NCBI RefSeq assembly: GCF_902753875.1
Contig: NZ_CADDTS010000022.1
Coordinates: 62,001 to 126,000 of the forward strand
DNA: 64,000 nt
Direction: 5' to 3'
Source: Acinetobacter bouvetii
GTDB taxonomy: Bacteria > Pseudomonadota > Gammaproteobacteria > Pseudomonadales > Moraxellaceae
A program made the position numbers and the translations under genes. Shown piece after piece: positions 56,007 through 64,000 of the stretch; position 1 is the first letter of the stretch, and each line of letters starts with the position of its first letter. The notes beneath the pieces were generated by a model that did no database searches, was not told the DNA's origin, and was given only the letters and a program-made list of their open reading frames with translations.

Positions 56007-56237
56007 CTACTGTTGAAGTGGTAGATGCTGTAATGCATTTAACTCTTTACGGCTATAACCTCTTGAAGCTAGAACCTTTTTAATACCAATGATGACATCC
56101 TCATCTGTAGCTTTTGCCAAAGCATGGATCAGTTCTTCATTTGATTTACAAGAGCAATCATTTTCGACACAGGAGATTTGATTCTTGTGTTCGTTTTGCT
56201 GTTGATTTGCAGAAAACAGCTTTTGCCAAAAACTCAT
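56007..56237 (-). CDS. Small hypothetical protein with Cys cluster
   Basis: The 76-residue product begins MSFWQKLFSANQQQ and contains CVENDCSCKSN near residues 23-32, a C-x4-C-x-C cluster. A helical tail follows with LAKATDEDVIIGIKKVLASRGYSRKE. It has no signal peptide. I do not recognise it, though the short size and pattern are common for genus-specific proteins. It has its own palindromic terminator and stands between the FadL-like gene and trmA on the same strand. Confidence 0.6.
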   Translation of the reverse strand: MSFWQKLFSANQQQNEHKNQISCVENDCSCKSNEELIHALAKATDEDVIIGIKKVLASRGYSRKELNALQHLPLQQ

Positions 56238-56430
56238 AGAGCCTTCATATGCAACCTAACATAGATCGAAATATATCCAAATTTTTGAGGAATACAAGTC
56301 TACGGTAGTGATAAAAGCAGCACTTGGTCACAAATAATCACGAATTTTCCGATAGTAGCAGAATAATTTAACGGTATTATGACAAGTGACATTTATAGAA
56401 CAATGATAAGTAATTCATTTTTAAGATCAT

Positions 56431-56463
56431 AAAAAAATGAAGCTCAATGGAGCCTCATTTTGG
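56431..56463 (-). terminator. Terminator of trmA
   Basis: AAAATGAAGCTC and GAGCCTCATTTT form a stem with one mismatch, loop AATG (56433-56461), after the trmA stop codon; the A-run at 56431-56437 gives the U-tract on the minus strand. Confidence 0.85.
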
Positions 56464-56500
56464 TCACAATACCTGAACAGCATCAACAGAAATAAATTGT

Positions 56501-57583
56501 TTAAAATTTTTCCAGTAACACACCAGATTCGACATGATGGGTATAGGGGAACTGATCGAAGAGAGCGAATTGAGTCACTTTATGCGTTTGAGACAATTGT
56601 TTGAGGTTGTCGTGTAAAGTGTCTGGATTGCATGAAATATAGATAATACGTTCAAACCGTTGTAACAGTTTGAGTGTTTCATCATCAATACCTGCACGAG
56701 GCGGATCGACAAATACCGTGTCGAAGTCGTAGCTGGCAATATTAATTTCTGCTTCTTCTAAACGACGGAATTCACGCTCGCCATTATAGGCTTGGGTAAA
56801 CTCTTCCGCAGATAAACGTGCCACTTGAATATTATTGATGTTATTTTTTTCAATATTCCACTGTGCAGCATAGACTGATGATTTAGCCAGTTCAGTTGCA
56901 AGTACACGATTAAAGCGCGTAGAGAGTGGAAGTGTGAAATTACCATTACCGCAATACAGTTCTAACAAGTCTTTGTCTGAATGGTCAGCTGCATTGCATG
57001 CCCATTCCAGCATTTTTTGGCAAACATGTGCATTTGGTTGGGTAAAACTGCTTTCAATTTGTTTGTATTGATATGTACGATCAAAGACTTGTAGTTCTTC
57101 CACAACATAATCATCTGTCAAAATGACGCGCTGACCACGGCTACGGCCATAAATTTTAATATTCAGCTTATCAGAAAGTGCTTTTGCCGCAACTTCCCAT
57201 TCTGTGTTGAGCGGGCAACGGTAAACCAGTGAAACCAGCATTTCACCTTTAAGTGTTGCTAAGAAATGAACTTCAAATAAGCGTTTTGATAAAATGTCCT
57301 GTGCCTTAAGTTCATTTAGTAATACAGGCATTAGAACATTAATGCTTTGATCTGCAATTGGAAAATCTTTAATTTCAACGACAGTTTTTTGATTTTCTGC
57401 ATTACGTTCAAACATTGCATAGAACATATCATTTTCTGTATGCCAAATACGGAATTCAGCCCGCATACGAAAGTTCTGTTCAGCAGAAGGGAAAACTTCT
57501 AAAGAGGGAGGATTGTATTCTGAAAATTGAGCCGTAATACGCGCAACTTTGGCATCAAGTTGTTGCTGATAAGTTGAAGTCAT
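56501..57583 (-). CDS. trmA: tRNA (uracil-5-)-methyltransferase
   Basis: TrmA makes ribothymidine-54 in the T-loop of tRNAs (and acts on tmRNA). The 360-residue protein has [20 protein letters not shown] near the N-terminus, the SAM-binding core [37 protein letters not shown] and the catalytic cysteine in [11 protein letters not shown]. No iron-sulfur cysteines are present, as expected for TrmA rather than RlmD. Length is normal. It is monocistronic with a terminator and a long non-coding region upstream. Confidence 0.96.
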   Translation of the reverse strand: MTSTYQQQLDAKVARITAQFSEYNPPSLEVFPSAEQNFRMRAEFRIWHTENDMFYAMFERNAENQKTVVEIKDFPIADQSINVLMPVLLNELKAQDILSKRLFEVHFLATLKGEMLVSLVYRCPLNTEWEVAAKALSDKLNIKIYGRSRGQRVILTDDYVVEELQVFDRTYQYKQIESSFTQPNAHVCQKMLEWACNAADHSDKDLLELYCGNGNFTLPLSTRFNRVLATELAKSSVYAAQWNIEKNNINNIQVARLSAEEFTQAYNGEREFRRLEEAEINIASYDFDTVFVDPPRAGIDDETLKLLQRFERIIYISCNPDTLHDNLKQLSQTHKVTQFALFDQFPYTHHVESGVLLEKF

Positions 57584-58084
57584 ATGCAGTAAAAAATCGC
57601 AAACATATTAAAAAAAGTCATGTTAGCAAAAATCACTTCATAAGACTAAATTAATTGTGATTATTCGTGCTGAAAATCAAGAGAGATCAGGAGTGAGAAG
57701 ATGATCTTAATGGAAGGAATTCTGAATTGATTGATTAGCATGTTAGACATGCTATTTAAATTTTTCACATAGTGCATCTTCATCAGCATTGTCTTCTTGT
57801 ACACATAAAATACTTAAGACAGAATAACGTTGAGCAGCATTGTAATAAGTTGTTTTGGAACAGTAATTAATGACCTGAGCACAGCTAGATGGCATCTTGG
57901 TTTAACAATTGGTTTCAGAAGTAAGCCTACAGCATGAACCTTTGGCTGGAGGAATTGCTTGTTACAAGAATTTAAATATGACTCACATAAAAAGTAGCTG
58001 TTTAAACTGCAACTTTTTTATAAAAAATAATCTCTGGATCAAGCTGTACAGGGTTAAAATAGCAGGCAATCTTAGATAGTTGTA
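57584..58084. other. Gene-poor region between trmA and the 125-codon gene
   Basis: The 501-base stretch holds no intact gene that I am sure of. On the minus strand at 57752-57961 it carries a cysteine-rich reading frame interrupted by one stop codon (entered separately). A small inverted repeat GCATGTTAGACATGC lies at 57738-57752. The rest must include the trmA and 58094 promoters. Confidence 0.5.
57752..57961 (-). pseudogene. Possible broken gene or 47-codon small protein
   Basis: On the minus strand the frame 57752-57895 is open from ATG to TAG (47 codons) and reads MPSSCAQVINYCSKTTYYNA, continuing to an acidic end DEDALCEKFK. Above the ATG the same frame continues through a TAA to PPAKGSCCRL, so cysteine-rich sequence extends across the stop. 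This looks like the remains of a secreted or lipoprotein gene with a nonsense change, or a real short protein. No ribosome site is clear. Evidence is weak. Confidence 0.3.
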
Positions 58085-58093
58085 ATGCTTATG

Positions 58094-58462
58094 TTGAATA
58101 AACTTTCTGGACTAATTACAGGCTCAGGGCTGTTTAAAAGTTCCAAACCTTCTCCCGAACAGCTGTTTCTACAAGAAAATAATATCCAGTTCGATCCGGA
58201 GCAGGGGTATATCGTCGATGACATCGTGGTCAATGAATGGTCAGAGCGTTTAAGTTATTTCTCTAATCGCAAATTAACCACGTTTGATGATTTAAAAGCC
58301 TTGTATTTCACCGCCATGATTATCAATGAAAAAATTGATCTGGAAATTGCCAATCAGCGTTTTGTCACACGTTTAGGTAATACCGAAGAAAATCTGTTGC
58401 AGTTGAAGCAAGTGGTCAAAAAGCTGAATGACTATTATCGCAACTTTAAACGCGAAAAATAG
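58094..58462 (+). CDS. Hypothetical protein, 122 residues
   Basis: From the Met at 58094 the product begins MLNKLSGLITGSGLFKSSKP and ends NDYYRNFKREK; an ATG three codons earlier (58085) is also possible. The protein is soluble and helical, with a middle region FDPEQGYIVDDIVVNEWSER and a C-terminal coiled-coil-like part rich in Leu/Lys. No known domain was recognised. It sits 108 bases upstream of mfd on the same strand; co-transcription is possible since no terminator is seen. Confidence 0.6.
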   Translation: MNKLSGLITGSGLFKSSKPSPEQLFLQENNIQFDPEQGYIVDDIVVNEWSERLSYFSNRKLTTFDDLKALYFTAMIINEKIDLEIANQRFVTRLGNTEENLLQLKQVVKKLNDYYRNFKREK

Positions 58463-58570
58463 TGACCTCATCCTTTATGAGGACATGACTTTTAAAAGGA
58501 TTTAAGGGTCATGAGAGGCTGAATATAAAAATAACTCAACCGGGAAAAAACCCATGTTAATATACTGCTC

Positions 58571-61500
58571 ATGTCATTTAGACCAAAAGCTATCTACATG
58601 TTCCAACAAGAAATTTCCCAATTAAATCTGCCACAGTTAAAGGCAGGTGAAAAACGCTGGGTCGGTAATTTACAAGGCTCATCTGCTTCTTTATTGTTCA
58701 AAGAAATTGCAGCACAAAGTAAGCAGTTGTTTATTGTGGTGGCCAGAAATAACCAGCATTTGGGACAGTTGGAAAGTGAGCTGGAATTTTACGGGATCAA
58801 GCCGACCATTTTCCCTGATTGGGAAATTTTACCCTATGACAGATTGTCGCCTCATCAGGATATCGTGTCAGAACGGCTTTCGATTTTATCCAATATGCCC
58901 AAGCAGGGCGTATTGCTGCTTTCAGCTTCAACTTTAGTGCAGCGTGTTGCACCGACCTCTTGGGTATTGGGTGAACATTTCGATATTAAAGTAGGACAAA
59001 AATTTGAATTAGAACATCAGAAACTGCGACTGATTCAGGCAGGCTATCATCTGGTCGATACGGTTTATGATCACGGTGAATTTGCGGTACGCGGCAGCAT
59101 TATGGATATTTATGCTTCCGGGCAAAATGCACCTATCCGTATAGATCTGTTCGATGATGAAATTGAAAGCTTGAAGTTTTTTGATCCAGAAACACAAAGA
59201 ACCACGCAAACCCTACAACAGTTTTCTGTTTTGCCTGCCAAAGAATTTCCGCTCAAAGAAGGGCGTGCGACTTTCCGTGACCGTTATGCAGAAAGTTTCC
59301 CCAATGCCAATCCCAAGAAAAACCCAATCTATCAGGATGTTTTAGAAGGTATTGCCTCTCCGGGATTGGAGTTTTATTTCCCCTTATTCTTTAGTCAAGC
59401 AGCCATGCAAACCCAAAGTACACTGATGGCATACTTACCGAAGAATGGCATTGTCATTACAGATAAGCATTTGGATGAAGGCTTAAGCAGTTTCTGGAAA
59501 GATGTGGTGCGTCGCTATGAAGATCGCCGTCATAATGTTGATCATCCGATTTTGCCACCGGAAGAGATTTTCTTGCAGCCGAATCAGGTGCTGGAACAGC
59601 TGAATCAGTTCGCCAGAATCATTGCTTCTGCGGAAGAGTTTGTTGAAAAAGCCGGGGTGATCAATTTCAATACCGACATCCCACCACGCTTGCCGGTAGA
59701 TCCGAAAAAAGAAAAACCTTTTTCTGCGGTTAAAAAATATATTGATGCAGTGAATCATCCGGTGCTGTTGGTGGCAGAAAGTGCCGGTCGCCGTGAAACC
59801 TTAAAAGATGCGCTGCGCCCCACTTTGGGTGATATTCCTAATGTTGAAAATTTTTCTGATTTTAGAAAATCATTACATGCTATCGCCATTACCAGCGCGC
59901 CCTTAGATCGTGGTCTGGTTATTCCTGATCATTTGACGGTTATTTCAGAAAATCAACTTTATGAACATCGTGTGGTCCAGCGCCGTCGCAAACGCCAGCA
60001 AGAGGTTTCTGAAGAATTCCTGATTCGCAGCCTAACCGAACTCAGTATTGGTGCACCAGTGGTACATATTGACTATGGTGTCGGGCGTTATGCCGGTTTA
60101 ATCACGCTGGATATTGATGATCAGGAGCATGAATTTTTACAGCTGGATTATGCCGACGCGGCCAAAGTCTATGTTCCCGTCACCAATTTGCATCTGATCA
60201 GCCGCTATAGTGGTGGTGATCCGGATCTTGCGCCTTTACATAAACTCGGTACAGATGCCTGGAACAAGGCCAAACGTAAAGCCTTGGAACAAATCCATGA
60301 TGTGGCAGCCGAGTTGCTGCATATTCAGGCCCGTCGTCATGCCAAACCCGGCTTTAGTTTTGAACTGGAACAAAGTCCCTATATGCAGTTTGCCAGTGGC
60401 TTTGCTTATGAAGAAACGCTGGATCAGGCCAATGCAATTGAAGCGACTTTGCACGACATGCAACTGGCGAAACCGATGGATCGGCTGGTCTGTGGTGATG
60501 TTGGTTTTGGTAAGACAGAAGTGGCAATGCGTGCTGCATTTTTAGCGGTACAGAACAACAAGCAAGTCGCGGTTCTGGTGCCGACTACTTTATTGGCACA
60601 GCAGCATTATGAATCGTTTAAAGACCGTTTTGCGGATTGGCCGATTCGCATTGAAGTACTTTCCCGTTTTGGTTCAAGCAAGTCCCATACGAAAACCATA
60701 GAAGACCTTGCTGAAGGTAAAGTGGATATTGTGATTGGTACGCATAAAATCCTGCAGGAAAGTATTCAGTTTAAAAATTTAGGGCTGATGATTGTCGATG
60801 AAGAACACCGCTTTGGGGTACGTGATAAAGAGCGTATTAAAGCCATGCGGGCCGATGTCGACATGCTGACCCTGACGGCGACTCCTATTCCGCGCACCCT
60901 GAATATGGCCTTTAGCGGCATGCGTGATTTATCGATTATTGCCACACCGCCAGCCCGTCGTTTGGCTGTCAAAACCTTTGTGCAAGAACACACTGGCGAA
61001 TCTATCAAAGAAGCCATTTTGCGTGAATTACTGCGTGGTGGACAGGTATATTTCCTGCATAATGAAGTGGATACCATTGAACGTACCGCTGAAAATATCC
61101 GTGAATTGGTACCAGAGGCACGCGTGGCTGTGGCACATGGGCAAATGCGGGAACGGGAACTGGAGCAGGTGATGCAGCAGTTCTATCATAAAGAATACAA
61201 TGTGCTGGTCTGTTCAACCATTATTGAAACCGGGATTGACGTGCCGAATGCCAATACCATTCTGATCGAGCGGGCAGACAAGCTAGGCTTGGCACAGTTA
61301 CATCAGTTACGCGGTCGTGTTGGTCGTTCGCACCATCAGGCCTATGCCTATTTACTGGTCCCGTCCATTAAAGGTCTCAAAGGGGATGCGGAAAAACGTC
61401 TGGATGCCATTCAGCGTGCCTCCAATCTGGGTGCTGGCTTCATGCTGGCAACCGAAGATCTGGAAATTCGTGGTGCCGGTGAATTGCTGGGTGAACAACA

Positions 61501-62056
61501 AAGCGGTTCCATGCAGGCGATTGGTTATAGCCTATATATGGAAATGCTGGAAAAAGCCACGAAAGCCATTCAAAAAGGCAAAACCCCGAATTTTGATGCG
61601 CCATTGTCTTTAATTGCAGAGATTAATCTGCATATGCCAGCGCTGATTCCGGACGAATATCTGGGTGATGTACACCAGCGCTTATTGTTCTATAAACGGA
61701 TCAGTAATACCGATACGCAAGAAAAACTCGACAATATTCGTATGGAACTGATTGATCGTTTTGGTGTACCACCTCAGCCAGTGAAGCAGTTATTTGCCGT
61801 GCATCAAATCCGCTTAAAAGCAGAGCAGTTGGGCATTACCAAAATTGATATCAGTGCTAACGGTGGTCATATTGAATTTTCACCAGAAACACCAGTACAG
61901 GCCATCAGTATTATTCAAATGATGCAAAAACATCCGACCTTTTTCCGCATGGATGGCGGGCAACGCCTGAAAGTCATGGTCATGCTGGAAGATTATCAAA
62001 AACGTATCCAATTTATTATCGATTTATTGGACAGTTTATTGAAAGAAATTCATTGA
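58571..62056 (+). CDS. mfd: Transcription-repair coupling factor Mfd
   Basis: Mfd removes RNA polymerase stalled at DNA damage and brings in UvrA. The 1161-residue protein has the UvrB-like N-terminus (PDWEILPYDRLSPHQDIVSER), a CarD-type RNA polymerase interaction domain (VHIDYGVGRYAGLITLDIDD, about residues 495-560), and the translocase motifs GDVGFGKTEVAMRAAF (Walker A), VDEEHRFGVRD (Walker B) and TLTATPIPRTL. A C-terminal TRCF domain follows. The start at 58571 (MSFRPKA) may be replaced by MFQQEIS at 58598, which gives 1152 residues. Confidence 0.97.
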   Translation: MSFRPKAIYMFQQEISQLNLPQLKAGEKRWVGNLQGSSASLLFKEIAAQSKQLFIVVARNNQHLGQLESELEFYGIKPTIFPDWEILPYDRLSPHQDIVSERLSILSNMPKQGVLLLSASTLVQRVAPTSWVLGEHFDIKVGQKFELEHQKLRLIQAGYHLVDTVYDHGEFAVRGSIMDIYASGQNAPIRIDLFDDEIESLKFFDPETQRTTQTLQQFSVLPAKEFPLKEGRATFRDRYAESFPNANPKKNPIYQDVLEGIASPGLEFYFPLFFSQAAMQTQSTLMAYLPKNGIVITDKHLDEGLSSFWKDVVRRYEDRRHNVDHPILPPEEIFLQPNQVLEQLNQFARIIASAEEFVEKAGVINFNTDIPPRLPVDPKKEKPFSAVKKYIDAVNHPVLLVAESAGRRETLKDALRPTLGDIPNVENFSDFRKSLHAIAITSAPLDRGLVIPDHLTVISENQLYEHRVVQRRRKRQQEVSEEFLIRSLTELSIGAPVVHIDYGVGRYAGLITLDIDDQEHEFLQLDYADAAKVYVPVTNLHLISRYSGGDPDLAPLHKLGTDAWNKAKRKALEQIHDVAAELLHIQARRHAKPGFSFELEQSPYMQFASGFAYEETLDQANAIEATLHDMQLAKPMDRLVCGDVGFGKTEVAMRAAFLAVQNNKQVAVLVPTTLLAQQHYESFKDRFADWPIRIEVLSRFGSSKSHTKTIEDLAEGKVDIVIGTHKILQESIQFKNLGLMIVDEEHRFGVRDKERIKAMRADVDMLTLTATPIPRTLNMAFSGMRDLSIIATPPARRLAVKTFVQEHTGESIKEAILRELLRGGQVYFLHNEVDTIERTAENIRELVPEARVAVAHGQMRERELEQVMQQFYHKEYNVLVCSTIIETGIDVPNANTILIERADKLGLAQLHQLRGRVGRSHHQAYAYLLVPSIKGLKGDAEKRLDAIQRASNLGAGFMLATEDLEIRGAGELLGEQQSGSMQAIGYSLYMEMLEKATKAIQKGKTPNFDAPLSLIAEINLHMPALIPDEYLGDVHQRLLFYKRISNTDTQEKLDNIRMELIDRFGVPPQPVKQLFAVHQIRLKAEQLGITKIDISANGGHIEFSPETPVQAISIIQMMQKHPTFFRMDGGQRLKVMVMLEDYQKRIQFIIDLLDSLLKEIH

Positions 62057-62063
62057 TTTGACA

Positions 62064-62092
62064 GGGAGTGCATAAGATTTATGCACTCGCTT
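62064..62092 (+). terminator. Hairpin after mfd
   Basis: GAGTGCATAA and TTATGCACTC form a ten-base perfect stem with loop GAT, ten bases after the mfd stop codon. The U-tract is weak (GCTTTGC). Confidence 0.6.
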
Positions 62093-62289
62093 TGCAATTT
62101 GTGCAGATTTTAAAAAATCGTGAGATGAAGCGCTTGATTTTTTAAAGAAATTTATTAAATTCGTGAATGTTCATGCGTTCATTGCAAATAGTGGTTTATT
62201 TGTAATGAAACACATTGCATAGAATATTCACGTCCCATTGGATGTGATAGTATTAGCCATCATTCTAATTTTGCATAATTTATAAAGAT

Positions 62290-62724
62290 ATGTTTAGTTT
62301 GCATCCCCAACTTGCTCAAGATACTTTTTTTGTAGGCGACTTTCCACTGTCAACATGTCGTTTAATGAATGATATGCAATTTCCGTGGCTCATATTGATT
62401 CCGCGCGTACCTGGCGTGAGCGAATTATATGAATTAAGTCAGGCTGATCAGGAACAATTCCTTCGTGAATCTAGCTGGTTATCCAGCCAACTTTCACGTG
62501 TTTTTCGTGCCGACAAAATGAACGTGGCAGCACTTGGAAACATGGTCCCACAATTACATTTTCATCATGTGGTGCGTTACCAAAATGATGTTGCTTGGCC
62601 GAAACCGGTTTGGGGAACACCTGCAGTCCCTTATACTAATGAAGTACTTGCACACATGCGTCAAACTTTAATGCTAGCTCTACGTGGTCAAGGTGATATG
62701 CCTTTTGACTGGCGTATGGATTGA
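62290..62724 (+). CDS. HIT domain protein
   Basis: The 144-residue protein begins MFSLHPQLAQDTFFVGDFPL and has the histidine-triad pattern in VPQLHFHHVVRY (H-x-H-H at about residues 94-97); the classical triad is H-x-H-x-H, so one position is varied. The N-terminal FPWLILIPRVPGVSELYEL fits HIT-family hydrolases that act on nucleotide phosphoramidates or dinucleotides. A weak TAAAGAT precedes the start. It stands 64 bases upstream of the cyclase gene on the same strand. Confidence 0.82.
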   Translation: MFSLHPQLAQDTFFVGDFPLSTCRLMNDMQFPWLILIPRVPGVSELYELSQADQEQFLRESSWLSSQLSRVFRADKMNVAALGNMVPQLHFHHVVRYQNDVAWPKPVWGTPAVPYTNEVLAHMRQTLMLALRGQGDMPFDWRMD

Positions 62725-62788
62725 TTCCTAGCCATTGAAAGCCATAGTAGGAATGTATGGCGTAAAGACTCGGATCAGGAGTGATTGA

Positions 62789-64000
62789 GTGTCATTAGAC
62801 GACTGGATTAGAAAAGAACCCAGACAATTTGAATATTTTCATCGCTTGATGGGATATATGATGTTGTCTTTACTTATTATTGTCTATCATTACACGGCTT
62901 CTGACACTCATTACCAGATTTATATTCCATTCTTTCTGCTTTTCATTTTACTGATCATACCGAAATTATCGAACTGGCTACAGTATCGTTATAATGCCAA
63001 GATGAAACGCAGTGTCTTGTTTATTACAGATGTTGTTGTTATTTCAGCTATTTTATCTGCTATTCACTTAAATCTGGTGCTGACCTTTATTGCACTGTTT
63101 GCCATTTTATATACTGCCATCAGTAATAAAATTTCCTTTTTAGTGGTGTCGTTAGCCAGTTTAATTGGTATCGCAAATTTTTATCTGTGTAATATTCTGG
63201 TTTTCGGTTTTGGTGAGTATTTTGAGCAAACCACTGGTGAATTGACCGTTCTTGGTTTCATCTGTCTGATTACTTTTTTTGGTGTGGGTAGTTTTTATCA
63301 AAGCAGCCAGATTCAACATATCAGTAATCGTCGAACCTATTATTACGATCAAATGAATCGTTATATGGAGTTCGCAAATCAGCTGAGCCGATATGCACCT
63401 GTGCAGTTGTGGCAATCGATCATGAAAGGTGAGTCGGAAGCCAAAATTGAATACAAACGTAAGAAAATGACCATTTTCTTTTCAGATATTCAAGGTTTTA
63501 CCGAACTTTCAGAAACGCTTATTCCAGATGATTTGGCATTCCTGCTCAATGACTATTTAAGTCATATGACTGAAATTGCCAAGCAGTATGAAGCGACTGT
63601 CGACAAGTTTATGGGGGATGCCATCCTGATTTTCTTTGGTGATCCAATCTCGCAAGGGGTGGAGCAAGATGCCAAAACTTGTCTAGACATGGCAATTGAT
63701 ATGCGTCAACAAATGAAACTGCTGCGTGAACGCTGGATCAAGATGGGCTATCCGGCTTTGCATATCCGTATGGGGATTAGTACTGGTTATTGTCACGTAG
63801 GGAACTATGGCGCAGCACATCGTATGGCATATACCATTGTTGGACGTGATGCCAATCTGGCAGCACGGCTGCAAAGTGCAGCAGCAGTCGATGAAATCCT
63901 GATTTCAGATGAAACCTATAATTTAATTAAAAATGACTATTTATGTGCGCCGAAAAAACCTATTACGCTTAAAGGGATTCACGGTCCGGTAAAGACCTGG
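62789..64000 (+). CDS. Membrane-bound class III adenylate/guanylate cyclase, 3' end outside window
   Basis: The frame starts at GTG 62789, after GGATCAGGAG, and begins MSLDDWIRKEPRQFEYFHRL. About 404 codons are present; the end is beyond base 64000. The N-terminal part (about residues 20-175) has six or more membrane segments and short loops. A class III cyclase domain follows: FFSDIQGFTEL with the metal-binding Asp, DKFMGDAILIFFGDP with the second Asp, and VGRDANLAARLQ. Such cyclases make cAMP for a CRP/Vfr-type regulator. The membrane module may sense lipid or envelope state. It is probably cyclic-AMP-making, but guanylate specificity cannot be excluded. Confidence 0.9.
   Translation, partial: MSLDDWIRKEPRQFEYFHRLMGYMMLSLLIIVYHYTASDTHYQIYIPFFLLFILLIIPKLSNWLQYRYNAKMKRSVLFITDVVVISAILSAIHLNLVLTFIALFAILYTAISNKISFLVVSLASLIGIANFYLCNILVFGFGEYFEQTTGELTVLGFICLITFFGVGSFYQSSQIQHISNRRTYYYDQMNRYMEFANQLSRYAPVQLWQSIMKGESEAKIEYKRKKMTIFFSDIQGFTELSETLIPDDLAFLLNDYLSHMTEIAKQYEATVDKFMGDAILIFFGDPISQGVEQDAKTCLDMAIDMRQQMKLLRERWIKMGYPALHIRMGISTGYCHVGNYGAAHRMAYTIVGRDANLAARLQSAAAVDEILISDETYNLIKNDYLCAPKKPITLKGIHGPVKTW

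Overview
The window reads as a chromosomal segment of a gammaproteobacterium of the genus Acinetobacter (Moraxellaceae). The evidence is the AT-rich sequence, the close match of many proteins to the Acinetobacter form (MnmG 626 aa, PurH 524 aa, FabZ about 161 aa, RimO 447 aa), and a Pseudomonas-like gene order from which pieces are missing. Almost all of it is core genome. The species was not determined. No tRNA, rRNA, CRISPR, transposase or prophage gene was recognised.

Layout. Bases 1-5310 (minus) carry prmA, a DUF3426 gene, fis, purH and purD. This order matches Pseudomonas except that dusB is absent; its place holds a 391-base non-coding stretch with its own promoter-like and terminator-like signals, a candidate small RNA. 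Bases 5568-11137 hold a bile-acid/sodium-type symporter, a small secreted protein, mnmG, an aromatic-acid-type MFS transporter and a small CxxC protein. Bases 11210-13784 (minus) encode the nitrogen two-component system NtrB/NtrC. Bases 14146-26514 (plus) hold rimO followed by the long envelope block pyrH-frr-uppS-cdsA-dxr-rseP-bamA-skp-lpxD-fabZ-lpxA, which ends without lpxB or rnhB. Bases 26559-32916 carry a CpoB/YbgF-like protein, the 4.5S SRP RNA gene ffs, recA-recX, hslR with a YrfG-type phosphatase, cysQ, a histidine phosphatase and rpsT.

Bases 33132-37826 hold a three-gene operon (NAD(P)-binding protein, rraA, double thioredoxin-fold GST-like protein) and a response-regulator/sensor-kinase pair with a periplasmic sensory domain. 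Bases 37941-42508 (minus) include roxA (L16 oxygenase), maf/yceF and a DUF2237 gene. Between roxA and maf sits a compact three-gene cassette: a PP2C-type phosphatase, a 67-residue stand-alone FtsK-gamma-like winged helix and a PD-(D/E)XK nuclease, linked by two ATGA stop/start overlaps. It is the best candidate here for an undescribed, possibly defensive, system. Bases 42650-50269 carry pgk, a small lipoprotein, fba, an EamA transporter, two paralogous zinc-ribbon proteins, nfsB, hpaI, lpxH and ppiB. Bases 50436-64000 carry glnS, an SRPBCC protein, an LRAT-domain protein, a phosphodiester-glycosidase-like protein, a FadL-like outer-membrane protein, trmA, mfd, a HIT protein and the 5' part of a membrane-bound class III nucleotide cyclase.

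Most transcription units end in clear Rho-independent hairpins, which mark operon boundaries well. Two intergenic palindromic elements of one apparent family lie between purH and purD and between ppiB and lpxH. All assignments come from reading the sequence and recalling protein families; no database search was run.
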